Shown here piece by piece: positions 43,557 through 52,336 of a stretch of DNA of 64,000 bases. The DNA is from Ferruginibacter sp. (lineage in GTDB: Bacteria; Bacteroidota; Bacteroidia; Chitinophagales; Chitinophagaceae). The position numbers and the translations under genes were made by a program. Position 1 is the first letter of the stretch; each line of letters opens with the position of its first letter. The stretch is from assembly GCA_019638575.1 (NCBI GenBank), contig JAHBTN010000004.1, positions 124,001 through 188,000 of the forward strand, given 5' to 3'. The notes beneath the pieces are model-generated. The model did no database searches, was not told the DNA's origin, and worked only from the letters and a program-made list of their open reading frames with translations.

Positions 43557-44546
43557 ATGAAAGTTGCAGTTGTAGGCGCTACCGGTTTAGTAGGCAGTAA
43601 AATGTTACAGGTATTGCAAGAAAGGAATTTCCCGGTTACGGAACTAATTCCTGTGGCCTCAGAAAAAAGTATAGGTAAAGAAATAAGTTTTAAAGGTAAA
43701 GTATATAAAATTGTAAGTGCTGCCGATGCCATTGCAGCTAAACCCGATGTGGCAATTTTTTCTGCCGGCGGCAGCACATCGCTTGAGTGGGCGCCAAAAT
43801 TTGCAGCTGCAGGCATAACTGTTATTGACAACTCAAGTGCCTGGCGCATGGACCCCACAAAAAAATTAGTGGTGCCCGAAGTGAATGCAACTGTATTAAC
43901 AAAAGAAGATAAAATAATTGCCAACCCTAACTGCTCTACTATACAAATGGTAGTGGTATTAAAACCTTTGCATGATAAATACAAGATAAAAAGGGTGGTG
44001 GTAAGTACTTACCAAAGCGTTACCGGCACCGGCGTAAAAGCAGTAACACAACTGATGAACGAGCGTAAAGGCGTAGAGGGTGATATGGCTTATAAATACC
44101 CTATTGATTTAAACGCCATACCGCATATTGATGTTTTTCTTGAAAACGGTTACACCAAAGAAGAAATGAAAATGGTGAAGGAAACAAATAAAATTATTGG
44201 TGATGATAACATAAAAGTTACCGCCACCTGCGTACGAATACCTACCATGGGCGGCCACAGTGAAAGTGTGAACATTGAATTTGAAAATGATTTTGACCTT
44301 GCAGAAGTGAAATCTATCCTCAGCAAAGCACCGGGAGTTGTTTTAAAAGATGATGTTACCAATAATATTTACCCCATGCCATTAACGGCTTTTGATAAGG
44401 ATGATACATTTGTAGGCAGGATAAGAAGGGATGAAACACAACCCAAAACTTTAAACTGCTGGATAGTGAGTGATAACCTTCGTAAAGGCGCTGCCACTAA
44501 TGCAGTGCAAATAGCAGAGTATCTTAAAGAAAAGGGGATGCTGTAA
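43557..44546 (+). CDS. asd: Aspartate-semialdehyde dehydrogenase
   Basis: 329 residues from the ATG at 43557, which begins the Rossmann fold (MKVAVVGATGLVG). An earlier in-frame start would fall in the leader hairpin. Catalytic Cys126 in IANPNCSTIQMVV; His in RIPTMGGHSESVNIEF. It converts aspartyl phosphate to aspartate semialdehyde for Lys, Met, Thr, Ile and the cell-wall precursor diaminopimelate. Preceded by a terminator-like leader, followed by a strong hairpin. Confidence 0.96.
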   Translation: MKVAVVGATGLVGSKMLQVLQERNFPVTELIPVASEKSIGKEISFKGKVYKIVSAADAIAAKPDVAIFSAGGSTSLEWAPKFAAAGITVIDNSSAWRMDPTKKLVVPEVNATVLTKEDKIIANPNCSTIQMVVVLKPLHDKYKIKRVVVSTYQSVTGTGVKAVTQLMNERKGVEGDMAYKYPIDLNAIPHIDVFLENGYTKEEMKMVKETNKIIGDDNIKVTATCVRIPTMGGHSESVNIEFENDFDLAEVKSILSKAPGVVLKDDVTNNIYPMPLTAFDKDDTFVGRIRRDETQPKTLNCWIVSDNLRKGAATNAVQIAEYLKEKGML

Positions 44547-44585
44547 AAAATAAAAATTCAATGCTTATAAATTGGATATATCAAT

Positions 44586-44620
44586 ACAAAGGAGCAAAGA
44601 TTAAAACTTTGCTCCTTTGT
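44586..44620. terminator. Bidirectional terminator between asd and the 2-oxoacid oxidoreductase gene
   Basis: ACAAAGGAGCAAAG (44586-44599) and CTTTGCTCCTTTGT (44607-44620) form a perfect 14-bp stem with a 7-nt loop. It lies 39 bp after the asd stop and 50 bp before the end of the convergent gene, and the T- and A-rich flanks suit termination from either side. Confidence 0.85.
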
Positions 44621-44670
44621 CATTTAGTTTGATTGTATTAACAGCAATCTTAAAATATTTGTTCAATTAT

Positions 44671-45714
44671 TTATGCAGTGGCAGAAATTTCCCAAGTTTC
44701 ATTTCCCCTAAGTAGTTTATCTAAATCGCCTTTTCCTTTCCTGGCTATTACTTCTTCAATCTGCATTGTTAAACTATCTTCATAACAAGCCCTGTCGGTT
44801 TCATAAAAAACACCAAATGGCCTTGGCAGGTGCCCTTCCAGTTTAGGGTCATCAAACATCCGTATCAATATTTGTGCTTTATAAAAATCCCGTTCATCAT
44901 GTATCCATAAATCATCGGCAGATGCACCGGCTTCCAGGTCGGCAATTACAGGTTTAAAACCATCCAGCTTTATTCCTTTGTTTTGAGTGGCACCAAAAAT
45001 CAATGGTTTGCCTTGCTCTAAAAACAACACTTCATCCGGCTTGGTTTTCTTTTCGGTAAATATTTCAAAAGCACCATCATTAAAAATATTGCAGTTTTGG
45101 TATATCTCTAAAAACGAAGCTCCTTTATGTGCCTGCGATCTTAAAAGCATTGCCTGTAAATGTTTAGGATCCCTGTCCATAGTACGGGCAATAAAACTTG
45201 CATCGGCACCCATGGCCAGCGCTAAGGGATTAAAAGGATGATCGATACTGCCAAACGGTGTTGACTTGGTTATCTTATGCTCTTCGGATGTTGGTGAATA
45301 TTGCCCTTTTGTTAAACCATAAATCTGGTTATTGAACAACATAATATTTACATCAAAATTGCGGCGCAGTAAATGAATGGTATGGTTGCCGCCAATGCTT
45401 AACCCGTCGCCATCGCCGGTAACTATCCACACACTCAGTTCGGGGCGTGCCGCTTTTAAGCCGCTGGCAATAGCGGTAGCCCTGCCATGTATGCTGTGCA
45501 TACCATAGGTGTTCATATAATAAGGAAAACGGCTGCTGCAGCCGATGCCACTTATTACAACAATATTTTCTTTTGGAATACCAAGGGTTGGCATCACTTT
45601 TTGCACCTGTGCAAGAATGGAATAATCACCACAACCCGGGCACCAGCGAACTTCCTGGTCGGTAACAAAATCTTTTGCGGTTAAGGGAGGTAGGGCAGAT
45701 ATAGTATCACTCAT
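44671..45714 (-). CDS. 2-oxoacid:ferredoxin oxidoreductase, beta subunit
   Basis: 347 residues. Thiamine-pyrophosphate binding subunit of a 2-oxoglutarate/2-oxoacid:ferredoxin oxidoreductase (KorB-like): 4Fe-4S Cys pair in RWCPGCGDYSIL, GIGCSSRFPYYMNTYGMHSIHGRATAIASGLK, TPP motif VTGDGDGLSIGGNH, FNNQIYGLTKGQYSPTS. It decarboxylates a 2-oxo acid to an acyl-CoA while reducing ferredoxin. The alpha subunit (KorA), which normally precedes it, is not found here: the neighbouring upstream gene is a carboxymuconolactone decarboxylase-like gene. Confidence 0.93.
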   Translation of the reverse strand: MSDTISALPPLTAKDFVTDQEVRWCPGCGDYSILAQVQKVMPTLGIPKENIVVISGIGCSSRFPYYMNTYGMHSIHGRATAIASGLKAARPELSVWIVTGDGDGLSIGGNHTIHLLRRNFDVNIMLFNNQIYGLTKGQYSPTSEEHKITKSTPFGSIDHPFNPLALAMGADASFIARTMDRDPKHLQAMLLRSQAHKGASFLEIYQNCNIFNDGAFEIFTEKKTKPDEVLFLEQGKPLIFGATQNKGIKLDGFKPVIADLEAGASADDLWIHDERDFYKAQILIRMFDDPKLEGHLPRPFGVFYETDRACYEDSLTMQIEEVIARKGKGDLDKLLRGNETWEISATA

Positions 45715-45816
45715 ACTAATAATAATTGAGTTATAAAGTTATTGAATATTGAAACACAAACAATGGTACTACAATTAAAATGAATTTTAAAATTTTACCG
45801 GTACCATAACCAGCCA

Positions 45817-46167
45817 TTAACCTTCCTTTTTTTGCAACTCTTCCCAATACTCGGCTGCCCTCCTGGTGTGTGGCACCACAATGGTTCCGCCAACAATATT
45901 TGCTACGGCAAACACTTCATACACCTGCTCGGTGGTAATACCCAACTCGTGCGTTTTGCCTAAATGATATTTAATACAATCATCGCATCGTAAAACCATA
46001 CTGGCAACAAGGCCTAACATTTCTTTGGTTTTTACATCTAATGCGCCGGCTGCGTAAGTGTTGGTATCTAAATTCCATAATCGTTTAATAACAAGATTGT
46101 CTTTACTTAAAATCACATTGTTCATCCTGGAACGATAATCGTTGAATGCTGTAACAAGGTTGCTCAT
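45817..46167 (-). CDS. Carboxymuconolactone decarboxylase/AhpD-family protein
   Basis: 116 residues. Helical AhpD-like fold with the redox-active C-x-x-C pair in LRCDDCIKYHLGKTHELG and the downstream acid/His segment (EQVYEVFAVANIVGGTIVVPHTRRA). Members are either carboxymuconolactone decarboxylases or peroxidase-type thiol reductases; the CxxC plus HLGK His favours a peroxidase-type protein. 102 bp separates it from the oxidoreductase beta subunit and 82 bp from feoB. Confidence 0.85.
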   Translation of the reverse strand: MSNLVTAFNDYRSRMNNVILSKDNLVIKRLWNLDTNTYAAGALDVKTKEMLGLVASMVLRCDDCIKYHLGKTHELGITTEQVYEVFAVANIVGGTIVVPHTRRAAEYWEELQKKEG

Positions 46168-46249
46168 AAAAAATAATTTAAATTGAATAATAAAATTATA
46201 GATGCAAAAAAAGTTTGCATAATAAAACCAATAATCTGTTTAGATTTTT

Positions 46250-48382
46250 TTATTTGAAAATTGTGTACACAATCCAGCTCATCACATAAGCAAGGCCGGT
46301 CATGTAAACCAATTGAATCATTGGCCATTTCCAGCTACGGGTTTCTCTTTTAACCACAGCCAATGTACTCATACATTGCATAGCCAATACATAAAACACC
46401 AGTAATGATAAACCCGTTGCCAGGTTGTACACTTTTGTACCATCTTCTCTTACGGCAGCTGCCATTTTTTGTCTAAGTGTAGTATTGTTATTGTCTGCAT
46501 CATCGCCCACACTGTACAAGGTTGCCATAGTACCCACAAAAACTTCCCTGGCGGCAAATGAAGTAATTAGTGCAATACCAATTTTCCAGTCGTATCCCAA
46601 TGGCCTTATAACAGGTTCTATAGCCTTTCCTAATGACCCGGCAAAGGAGCTTTGCAGCAATTCGGTCCTTCGTTCTTTATTCAATTCATTAGCCTGTTGA
46701 GGATTTTGTTTTACCAGTTGCTCGTATTTAGCAGTAACTGCTGCCATTTTTTTTGCCGGGCCATAGGTACTTAAAACCCATAACAGCAAGCTTATAATCA
46801 TTATAATTTTACCGGCATCAAATACAAATATTTTTGCTTTCTCTATCATGGTAGTAATTGCATTCTTCCACCTTGGTGAGCGGTAAGAAGGTAATTCCAA
46901 AATAAAAAAGCTGCGTTCGGCGCTTTTAATAAACCATTTCATCACCCAGGCTACAATTAACGCCATTACTGTACCCATTAAATAAAGCCCCATCATTACA
47001 AGGCCTTGTAAACTTAAAAATCCAAAATATAATTTTGAGGGGATGACTAATGCTATTAAAATAGTGTACACCGGCAGCCTTGCACTGCAACTCATAAGTG
47101 GCGTTATCATAATGGTGAGTAGCCTTTCTTTTTTGTTTTCGATATTGCGGGCACTCATGATGGCCGGCACGGCGCATGCAAAACCACTTATCATAGGCAT
47201 TACACTTTTACCATTAAGCCCCACCTTTCTCATCAGCTTATCTGTAAGAAAACTTATACGGGCCATGTAACCGGTATCTTCCAGTATCGTTATCAAACCA
47301 AACAATATCATTATCTGCGGTATAAATATGATAATACCGCTTAGCCCGGCAATTACACCATTAATTAGCAAATCGCTCCACCAGCTAACCGGCAACATGT
47401 TACTTAGTAAACCACCAAACTCGCCAAACAACCATTCAATACCATCCATAGGATATTTGGCCACCCAAAAAACACTTTGAAAAAGCAGGAATAATACGGT
47501 TATTAAAATTACATATCCCCATACCCGGTGCATCAGTATATCATCGAGCCGCTCGTTAAACATGGCCTTTTGTAATGGGTCGGCTTCCACCACTGTTTGT
47601 TGCATAATATGCTTAATACGGCCATAACGCTGCATAATTTCTTCGGCTTGCGTTTTGGTTGGGTTAAATTTATTTTCAATTTCTATTTGTTCAATAGTAT
47701 CCTGCATACCTTCATCAAGCAAAAACTGCTCGTGGTTTATCAGGTAATGAATAGCCTTATAATTGCTTATTTCGGGATAATGGTTTTTAACACCGTTAAT
47801 GGCATCTGCAGCCAATGCATGGTTATCAATAAAACCACGTGCCGGTGGATGGTATAAATTTTCGGCCGATTGCTCAATCACTTTTTTTAATTGCTCAAGC
47901 CCTTTACTTTTTCGTGGGTTTACCTGTACAATGGGTACACCTAATTCTCTTTCAAGCCCGGGTATATCAATTTGTGTTCCTTTTCTTTTTGCAATATCCA
48001 TCATGGTAAATGCTATTACCACCGGTATGCCCAGGTCAATAATTTGCGAACAAAATAAAAGGTTGCGTTTAAGATTGCTTGCATCGGCTACCAGCAAAAT
48101 CATATTGGGTTTTATATTAGCATCCTGGTTAAGTAAAACTTTGTATGCCACCCACTCATCGCTACGTTTTGGATAAAGGCTATAAGAACCGGGTAAGTCA
48201 ATAATTGTAGCCTGTAGGTTTTCCGAAATTTTACTTTGGCCCATTTTTTTATCAACTGTTACCCCCGGAAAATTTCCTACCCGTTGGTTTAACCCGGTTA
48301 AATAATTAAACAGCGAACTTTTGCCGCTGTTTGGATTACCTACCAATGCTATGTTTATATGCTTTGTCAAAATTGACTGCAA
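46250..48382 (-). CDS. feoB: Ferrous iron transporter B (FeoB)
   Basis: 710 residues from a TTG at 48382; no ATG lies before the G domain, so a TTG (48382 or 48370) must be the start. G protein domain: G1 VGNPNSGKSS, G2 NFPGVTVDKK, G3 DLPGSYSLYP, G4 FTMMD (not the usual NxxD). A helical spacer leads to the membrane permease with two nucleoside-recognition gates (SFLTDKLMRKVGLNGKSVMPMISGFACAVPAIMSAR; MPLMSCSARLPVYT). It imports Fe2+. There is no feoA in front of it: upstream is the divergent peptidase gene, 160 bp away. Confidence 0.94.
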   Translation of the reverse strand: MQSILTKHINIALVGNPNSGKSSLFNYLTGLNQRVGNFPGVTVDKKMGQSKISENLQATIIDLPGSYSLYPKRSDEWVAYKVLLNQDANIKPNMILLVADASNLKRNLLFCSQIIDLGIPVVIAFTMMDIAKRKGTQIDIPGLERELGVPIVQVNPRKSKGLEQLKKVIEQSAENLYHPPARGFIDNHALAADAINGVKNHYPEISNYKAIHYLINHEQFLLDEGMQDTIEQIEIENKFNPTKTQAEEIMQRYGRIKHIMQQTVVEADPLQKAMFNERLDDILMHRVWGYVILITVLFLLFQSVFWVAKYPMDGIEWLFGEFGGLLSNMLPVSWWSDLLINGVIAGLSGIIIFIPQIMILFGLITILEDTGYMARISFLTDKLMRKVGLNGKSVMPMISGFACAVPAIMSARNIENKKERLLTIMITPLMSCSARLPVYTILIALVIPSKLYFGFLSLQGLVMMGLYLMGTVMALIVAWVMKWFIKSAERSFFILELPSYRSPRWKNAITTMIEKAKIFVFDAGKIIMIISLLLWVLSTYGPAKKMAAVTAKYEQLVKQNPQQANELNKERRTELLQSSFAGSLGKAIEPVIRPLGYDWKIGIALITSFAAREVFVGTMATLYSVGDDADNNNTTLRQKMAAAVREDGTKVYNLATGLSLLVFYVLAMQCMSTLAVVKRETRSWKWPMIQLVYMTGLAYVMSWIVYTIFK

Positions 48383-48509
48383 AAATAACTGTAAACCTCT
48401 TTAAAAGGTTACGATTTAAGAAAGATGCCCTTTGCTAAGTGAAAAATTGAAACAGATACACACATACTAATTTTTACAATCCATTTACACAAATAGCAGT
48501 ACTGTAAGT

Positions 48510-48517
48510 TATCTTTG
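48510..48517 (+). promoter_or_regulatory. -7 element before the M28 peptidase gene
   Basis: TATCTTTG perfectly matches TAnnTTTG and lies 24 bp upstream of the ATG at 48542. The -33 element is weak. Confidence 0.55.
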
Positions 48518-48541
48518 CTTTTCCACACCAAATACAAATAC

Positions 48542-50191
48542 ATGAAACATTTCCTTTGGTTTTTATTATTGATTTCTACAGTTAGTACAGCTCAAAAACG
48601 TAAAAAATCACAAATTAAAGCCGATAATATTGTATTGGCATCTTTACATAATCATATTGCATACCTGGCCGATGATAAACTGGAAGGAAGAAGAACCGGT
48701 ACCGAAGGCGAAAAACTTGCGTATGAATATATCACTAAGCAGTTTGAACTGGCAGGACTAAAAGCCAAAGCCGATAATGGTAGCTATATTCAGGCATTTG
48801 AAGTAAATGACGGCAGGCAAACAGGGCCCGGTACCAGTTTAATCATCAACAACACAGCCCTTGTGCCTGATAAAGATTTTTTTCCGTTTGCATTTAGTGC
48901 TAATGCTGAAAAAGAAACATCGGGTGCCATTGCATTGCCTGAAGGAGATGCTGCCTGGTTTTTAGATGTGAAAGAATTATTGGAAGAAAATAAAAACAAT
49001 CCACACTTCGACCTGAAAGATGCCATCGTTAGGCATGCCAACAAAGTATCTGGCCATGGCGCCAGTGCATTACTTGTTTATAACAGCAGTAATATTGATG
49101 ATGAATTAAAATTTGAACCAAAATCAAAAAAAGAATTTGTAAAAATTCCCGTACTCTACATCAGTAAAGAAACAAAACAAAAGTTTTTTAAAAATGAAAC
49201 CGTACCAGCTGATATTAAAATAAACATCAGCATCAGCGATAAAAAAAGAACCGGCCACAACGTGGTGGGTTATATTGATAATGGCGCTGCTAATACGGTA
49301 ATTTTAGGCGCACATTACGATCATCTTGGTTATGGCGAAGACCATAATTCGCTGTATACCGGTAGCCAGCCACAAATACATAACGGCGCCGATGATAATG
49401 CAAGCGGTACTGCAGCATTAATTGAGTTGGGTAAGCTTTTAAAAAAATCTAAACTTAAAAAAAACAATTACCTGTTCATCGCTTTCTCGGGTGAAGAGTT
49501 GGGTTTGTATGGAAGTAAATATTATACCGAACACCCTACCATTGATTTTTCTAAAGCCAACTACATGATAAATATGGATATGGTTGGCAGGCTTAATGAT
49601 AGTACACATGGATTAACCATTGGCGGTTTTGGCACATCGCCTGTTTGGGGGCAGGAAATTGATATACATGATAAATACCTGAAGATAAATATTGACAGTA
49701 GTGGTACAGGCCCCAGCGACCACACATCATTTTACAGGAAAGATATACCTGTATTGTTTTTCTTTACAGGTGCACACAGCGATTACCACAAACCATCTGA
49801 TGATGCCGATAAGATTAACTATAATGGCGAACTGTATTTGATAAGATATATTTACAACCTGGTAGAAAAAAATAACAATAAAGGCAAGCTTGCTTTTACC
49901 AAAACCAGGGAAGCACAGCCACAGGGCCGCAGAAGCTTTAGCGTAAGCCTGGGCATAATGCCCGATTACACTTTTAGTGGCATTGGAGTAAAAGCCGATG
50001 GCGTAAGCGAAGGCAAAGTGGCTGAAAAAGCAGGTATAAAAGCAGGTGATGTGATATTGAAAATTGGTGATCATAAAACAAACGATGTACAGGAATATAT
50101 GAAGGCATTGGGTAAATTTAAAAAAGGCGATGCGACAACTGTTACGGTTAAAAGAGGAGATGAAGAGCTACACTTTAATATTGTGTTTTAA
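48542..50191 (+). CDS. Secreted M28 metallopeptidase with PDZ domain
   Basis: 549 residues from the ATG at 48542, which opens the signal peptide MKHFLWFLLLISTVSTAQ. The M28 aminopeptidase domain binds two zinc ions: ligands in GAHYDHLGYG, the bridging NGADDNASGTAALIEL, catalytic Glu in SGEELGLYGS, and MINMDMVGR, with the final His in SDYHKPSDDADKI. A PA-like insert (about 95-190) precedes it. A PDZ domain ends the protein (about 465-549: GVKADGVSEGKVAEKAGIKAGDVILKIG). Expected to be periplasmic. Starts a forward run with the IPExxxVDY and pterin dehydratase genes. Confidence 0.93.
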   Translation: MKHFLWFLLLISTVSTAQKRKKSQIKADNIVLASLHNHIAYLADDKLEGRRTGTEGEKLAYEYITKQFELAGLKAKADNGSYIQAFEVNDGRQTGPGTSLIINNTALVPDKDFFPFAFSANAEKETSGAIALPEGDAAWFLDVKELLEENKNNPHFDLKDAIVRHANKVSGHGASALLVYNSSNIDDELKFEPKSKKEFVKIPVLYISKETKQKFFKNETVPADIKINISISDKKRTGHNVVGYIDNGAANTVILGAHYDHLGYGEDHNSLYTGSQPQIHNGADDNASGTAALIELGKLLKKSKLKKNNYLFIAFSGEELGLYGSKYYTEHPTIDFSKANYMINMDMVGRLNDSTHGLTIGGFGTSPVWGQEIDIHDKYLKINIDSSGTGPSDHTSFYRKDIPVLFFFTGAHSDYHKPSDDADKINYNGELYLIRYIYNLVEKNNNKGKLAFTKTREAQPQGRRSFSVSLGIMPDYTFSGIGVKADGVSEGKVAEKAGIKAGDVILKIGDHKTNDVQEYMKALGKFKKGDATTVTVKRGDEELHFNIVF

Positions 50192-50208
50192 AATAAAAGC
50201 AAATAAAA

Positions 50209-50655
50209 ATGGCAACATCTTCAAAACTTATTATTGATAACGAAGCGCTGGCACAGGAGTTTTTTGAAGACTCTATACTACTTGGCATAGTGGCGCCTGT
50301 AAAAGATTACCAGTTTAGCTGGCAACTTAACCAAATGCTTGGGCTTAATTTTAGAGTTAACAACGATATAGAGATACAGCTTACCAAAAAAAAACGTAAA
50401 TATTTTTTTAGTATTTACGAATATGCTTTGCCAACCACATCGCTCATACATTATTTATACAACAACCAGTATGACGGCGAATACCTGTTACCCGAATTTA
50501 AACACCTTGATTTTTTATGGCTGATAAAAGGCGAGTTGATTGCCAACGAAGACTTAAATATTTTAATACAGGCTATACGCTCACTGCCGGGCGTGCAACT
50601 TGTAACCGAAATGACTAATGAGAAAATAAAGAATAAACAACATCTTATTTTTTAA
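50209..50655 (+). CDS. IPExxxVDY-family protein
   Basis: 148 residues of the family named for its C-terminal LPEF-x-x-LDF pattern, here LLPEFKHLDFLWLIKGE. The family is characteristic of Bacteroidota, and function is unknown. Body shows ILLGIVAPVKDYQFSWQLNQMLGLNFRVN and YALPTTSLIHYLYNNQ. It starts 17 bp after the peptidase stop. Confidence 0.85.
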   Translation: MATSSKLIIDNEALAQEFFEDSILLGIVAPVKDYQFSWQLNQMLGLNFRVNNDIEIQLTKKKRKYFFSIYEYALPTTSLIHYLYNNQYDGEYLLPEFKHLDFLWLIKGELIANEDLNILIQAIRSLPGVQLVTEMTNEKIKNKQHLIF

Positions 50656-50670
50656 TAAATTTTATACAAG

Positions 50671-50904
50671 ATGTGGAAAGAACAAAATAATAAACTGTAT
50701 AAAAATTTTGAGTTTAAAAATTTTTCGGAAGCCTTTGCATTTATGGCAAGGGTGGCTATTGAAGCAGAAAAGATGGACCATCACCCGCTATGGACAAATG
50801 TGTATAATAAAGTGGAGATATGGTTAAGCACACATGATGCAGGCGATGTGGTAACCGACAAAGATCACAAGCTTGCACAAAAAATTGATTCGCTGTTAAA
50901 ATAA
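50671..50904 (+). CDS. 4a-hydroxytetrahydrobiopterin dehydratase-like protein (PCD/DCoH)
   Basis: 77 residues. Conserved pterin-dehydratase motif [33 protein letters not shown] with the catalytic His pair. Recycles tetrahydropterin cofactor after aromatic hydroxylation; shortened N-terminus is common in this family. 15 bp after the IPExxxVDY gene. Confidence 0.88.
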   Translation: MWKEQNNKLYKNFEFKNFSEAFAFMARVAIEAEKMDHHPLWTNVYNKVEIWLSTHDAGDVVTDKDHKLAQKIDSLLK

Positions 50905-50917
50905 AATTGCGGTGCAA

Positions 50918-51163
50918 TTATTTTTTTGTGAAATATGCAAACAATGCTACCACCGAAACAAGCGTCCAGGTTGCTTCTAAAATAATAAAAGGGATATAAT
51001 CAATCATCCACGATGCAAGGCAAGCCATGCCGGCGCCAATTACATTCATCAATATATAAACAAGGCTGCCTTTATCCATCTTATTAAAGAGGTTCAATAA
51101 AAAAGCAATAAGCAGGATGGCTACGCCTATAAAGCCAATCCAATCGCTAAGCGGTAAATGCAT
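50918..51163 (-). CDS. CBU_0592-like small membrane protein
   Basis: 81 residues with three hydrophobic helices: DWIGFIGVAILLIAFLLNLFN, VYILMNVIGAGMACLASWMID, FIILEATWTLVSVVALFAYF. The pattern GFxGVxLLLxAFxxL and the EATW motif are those of the CBU_0592 group of unknown-function inner membrane proteins. Located 2 bp after the end of selD on the same strand, so likely the last gene of the same transcript. Confidence 0.8.
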   Translation of the reverse strand: MHLPLSDWIGFIGVAILLIAFLLNLFNKMDKGSLVYILMNVIGAGMACLASWMIDYIPFIILEATWTLVSVVALFAYFTKK

Positions 51164-51165
51164 AG

Positions 51166-52218
51166 CTATATTTTTATGTTAATCAATTTTTCTGCAGCAT
51201 CAGTAAAACGGCCAATGGGCGCAGCAAAATCTGCTAACCCGTTTTCAATAAATAATTTTTTTACTTCATCCACGGCGCTTTCATCTACAGCAATTAACAA
51301 ACCGCCATTGGTTTGCGGATCGGGTAACAGGTTAAAGGCTTCCATTACATTTACGCCTTTTTCAAAAGTAGTTTTGGCATTATAGCTGTTCCAGTTTCGG
51401 TAAGTGGCATCGGGTATTATCCTTTGTGCCAGGTATTCTTTTACACCATTTGCCACAGGCAGCATTGAATAATTTATTGCTGCCCCACAATTACTTCCTT
51501 CTGCCATTTCAACAAGATGGCCAAGTAACCCAAAGCCGGTTATATCAGTCATGGCAGTTACTCCATTAATTTTACCAAGCGCCTCACCAATTGTATTCAG
51601 TTGCGTCATTTGATTTATCATCACAGCAACATGTTCATCTTTTATAACAGCCCTTTTTTGTGCAGTAGATAAAATGCCTACTCCAAGTGGTTTGGTAATA
51701 AAAATATAATTGCCCGGTTTTGCCGTATCATTTCTTTTAAGGTTGCTTATATCAACCAGGCCGCTTACTGCCAGTCCAAAAATAGGCTCGGCCGAATCTA
51801 TGCTATGCCCGCCTGCCAAAGGAATGCCCACTTGTTGGCAAATGCTACGGCTGCCATCCAAAACTTTTTGTGCAAGTGTTACCGGCAATTTTTCTACCGG
51901 CCAGCCTAAAATAGCAATAGCCATTACCGGCCTGCCTCCCATGGCATACACATCACTGATGGCATTGGCGCTTGCAATACGGCCAAAATCAAAAGCATCA
52001 TCTACAATGGGCATAAAAAAATCAGTGGTAGAAATTAAAGCGGTACCATTGCCCAAATCATAAGCAGCCGCATCGTCTTTGCTGCTGTTGCCAACCAATA
52101 AATTTTTATCGGGTTTAACAGAAATATTTGTCTGCAAAATTTCATCAAGCGCTTTGGGAGCTATTTTACAACCACAACCGGCGCCTTTTGAAAACTGTGT
52201 GAGTTTAATTTCATCCAT
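51166..52218 (-). CDS. selD: Selenide, water dikinase SelD
   Basis: 350 residues. Makes selenophosphate from selenide and ATP. The active-site segment GAGCGCKIAPKALDEIL carries a Cys (TGT codon) where some orthologues have selenocysteine, plus the essential Lys. DISTTDFFMPIVDDAFDFGRIASANAISDVYAMGGRP and AGGHSIDSAEPIFGLAVSG are family signatures. It probably serves tRNA 2-selenouridine formation through mnmH nearby, since no other selenium gene is seen. Confidence 0.96.
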   Translation of the reverse strand: MDEIKLTQFSKGAGCGCKIAPKALDEILQTNISVKPDKNLLVGNSSKDDAAAYDLGNGTALISTTDFFMPIVDDAFDFGRIASANAISDVYAMGGRPVMAIAILGWPVEKLPVTLAQKVLDGSRSICQQVGIPLAGGHSIDSAEPIFGLAVSGLVDISNLKRNDTAKPGNYIFITKPLGVGILSTAQKRAVIKDEHVAVMINQMTQLNTIGEALGKINGVTAMTDITGFGLLGHLVEMAEGSNCGAAINYSMLPVANGVKEYLAQRIIPDATYRNWNSYNAKTTFEKGVNVMEAFNLLPDPQTNGGLLIAVDESAVDEVKKLFIENGLADFAAPIGRFTDAAEKLINIKI

Positions 52219-52336
52219 GCCCCAAAGTTAGGGATAGGTGTGATTTATTTTTTTATCAAAATATTTTAATCATCAGCCAGGGCATCAGAATTTTAATTTT
52301 TACCACCGGTGTTATAATGTAGAATATGAAATGATA

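Noticed and set aside
52165-52200. Possible selenocysteine in SelD
   Set aside because: The active-site codons are TGT (Cys), not TGA, so no selenocysteine insertion is needed.
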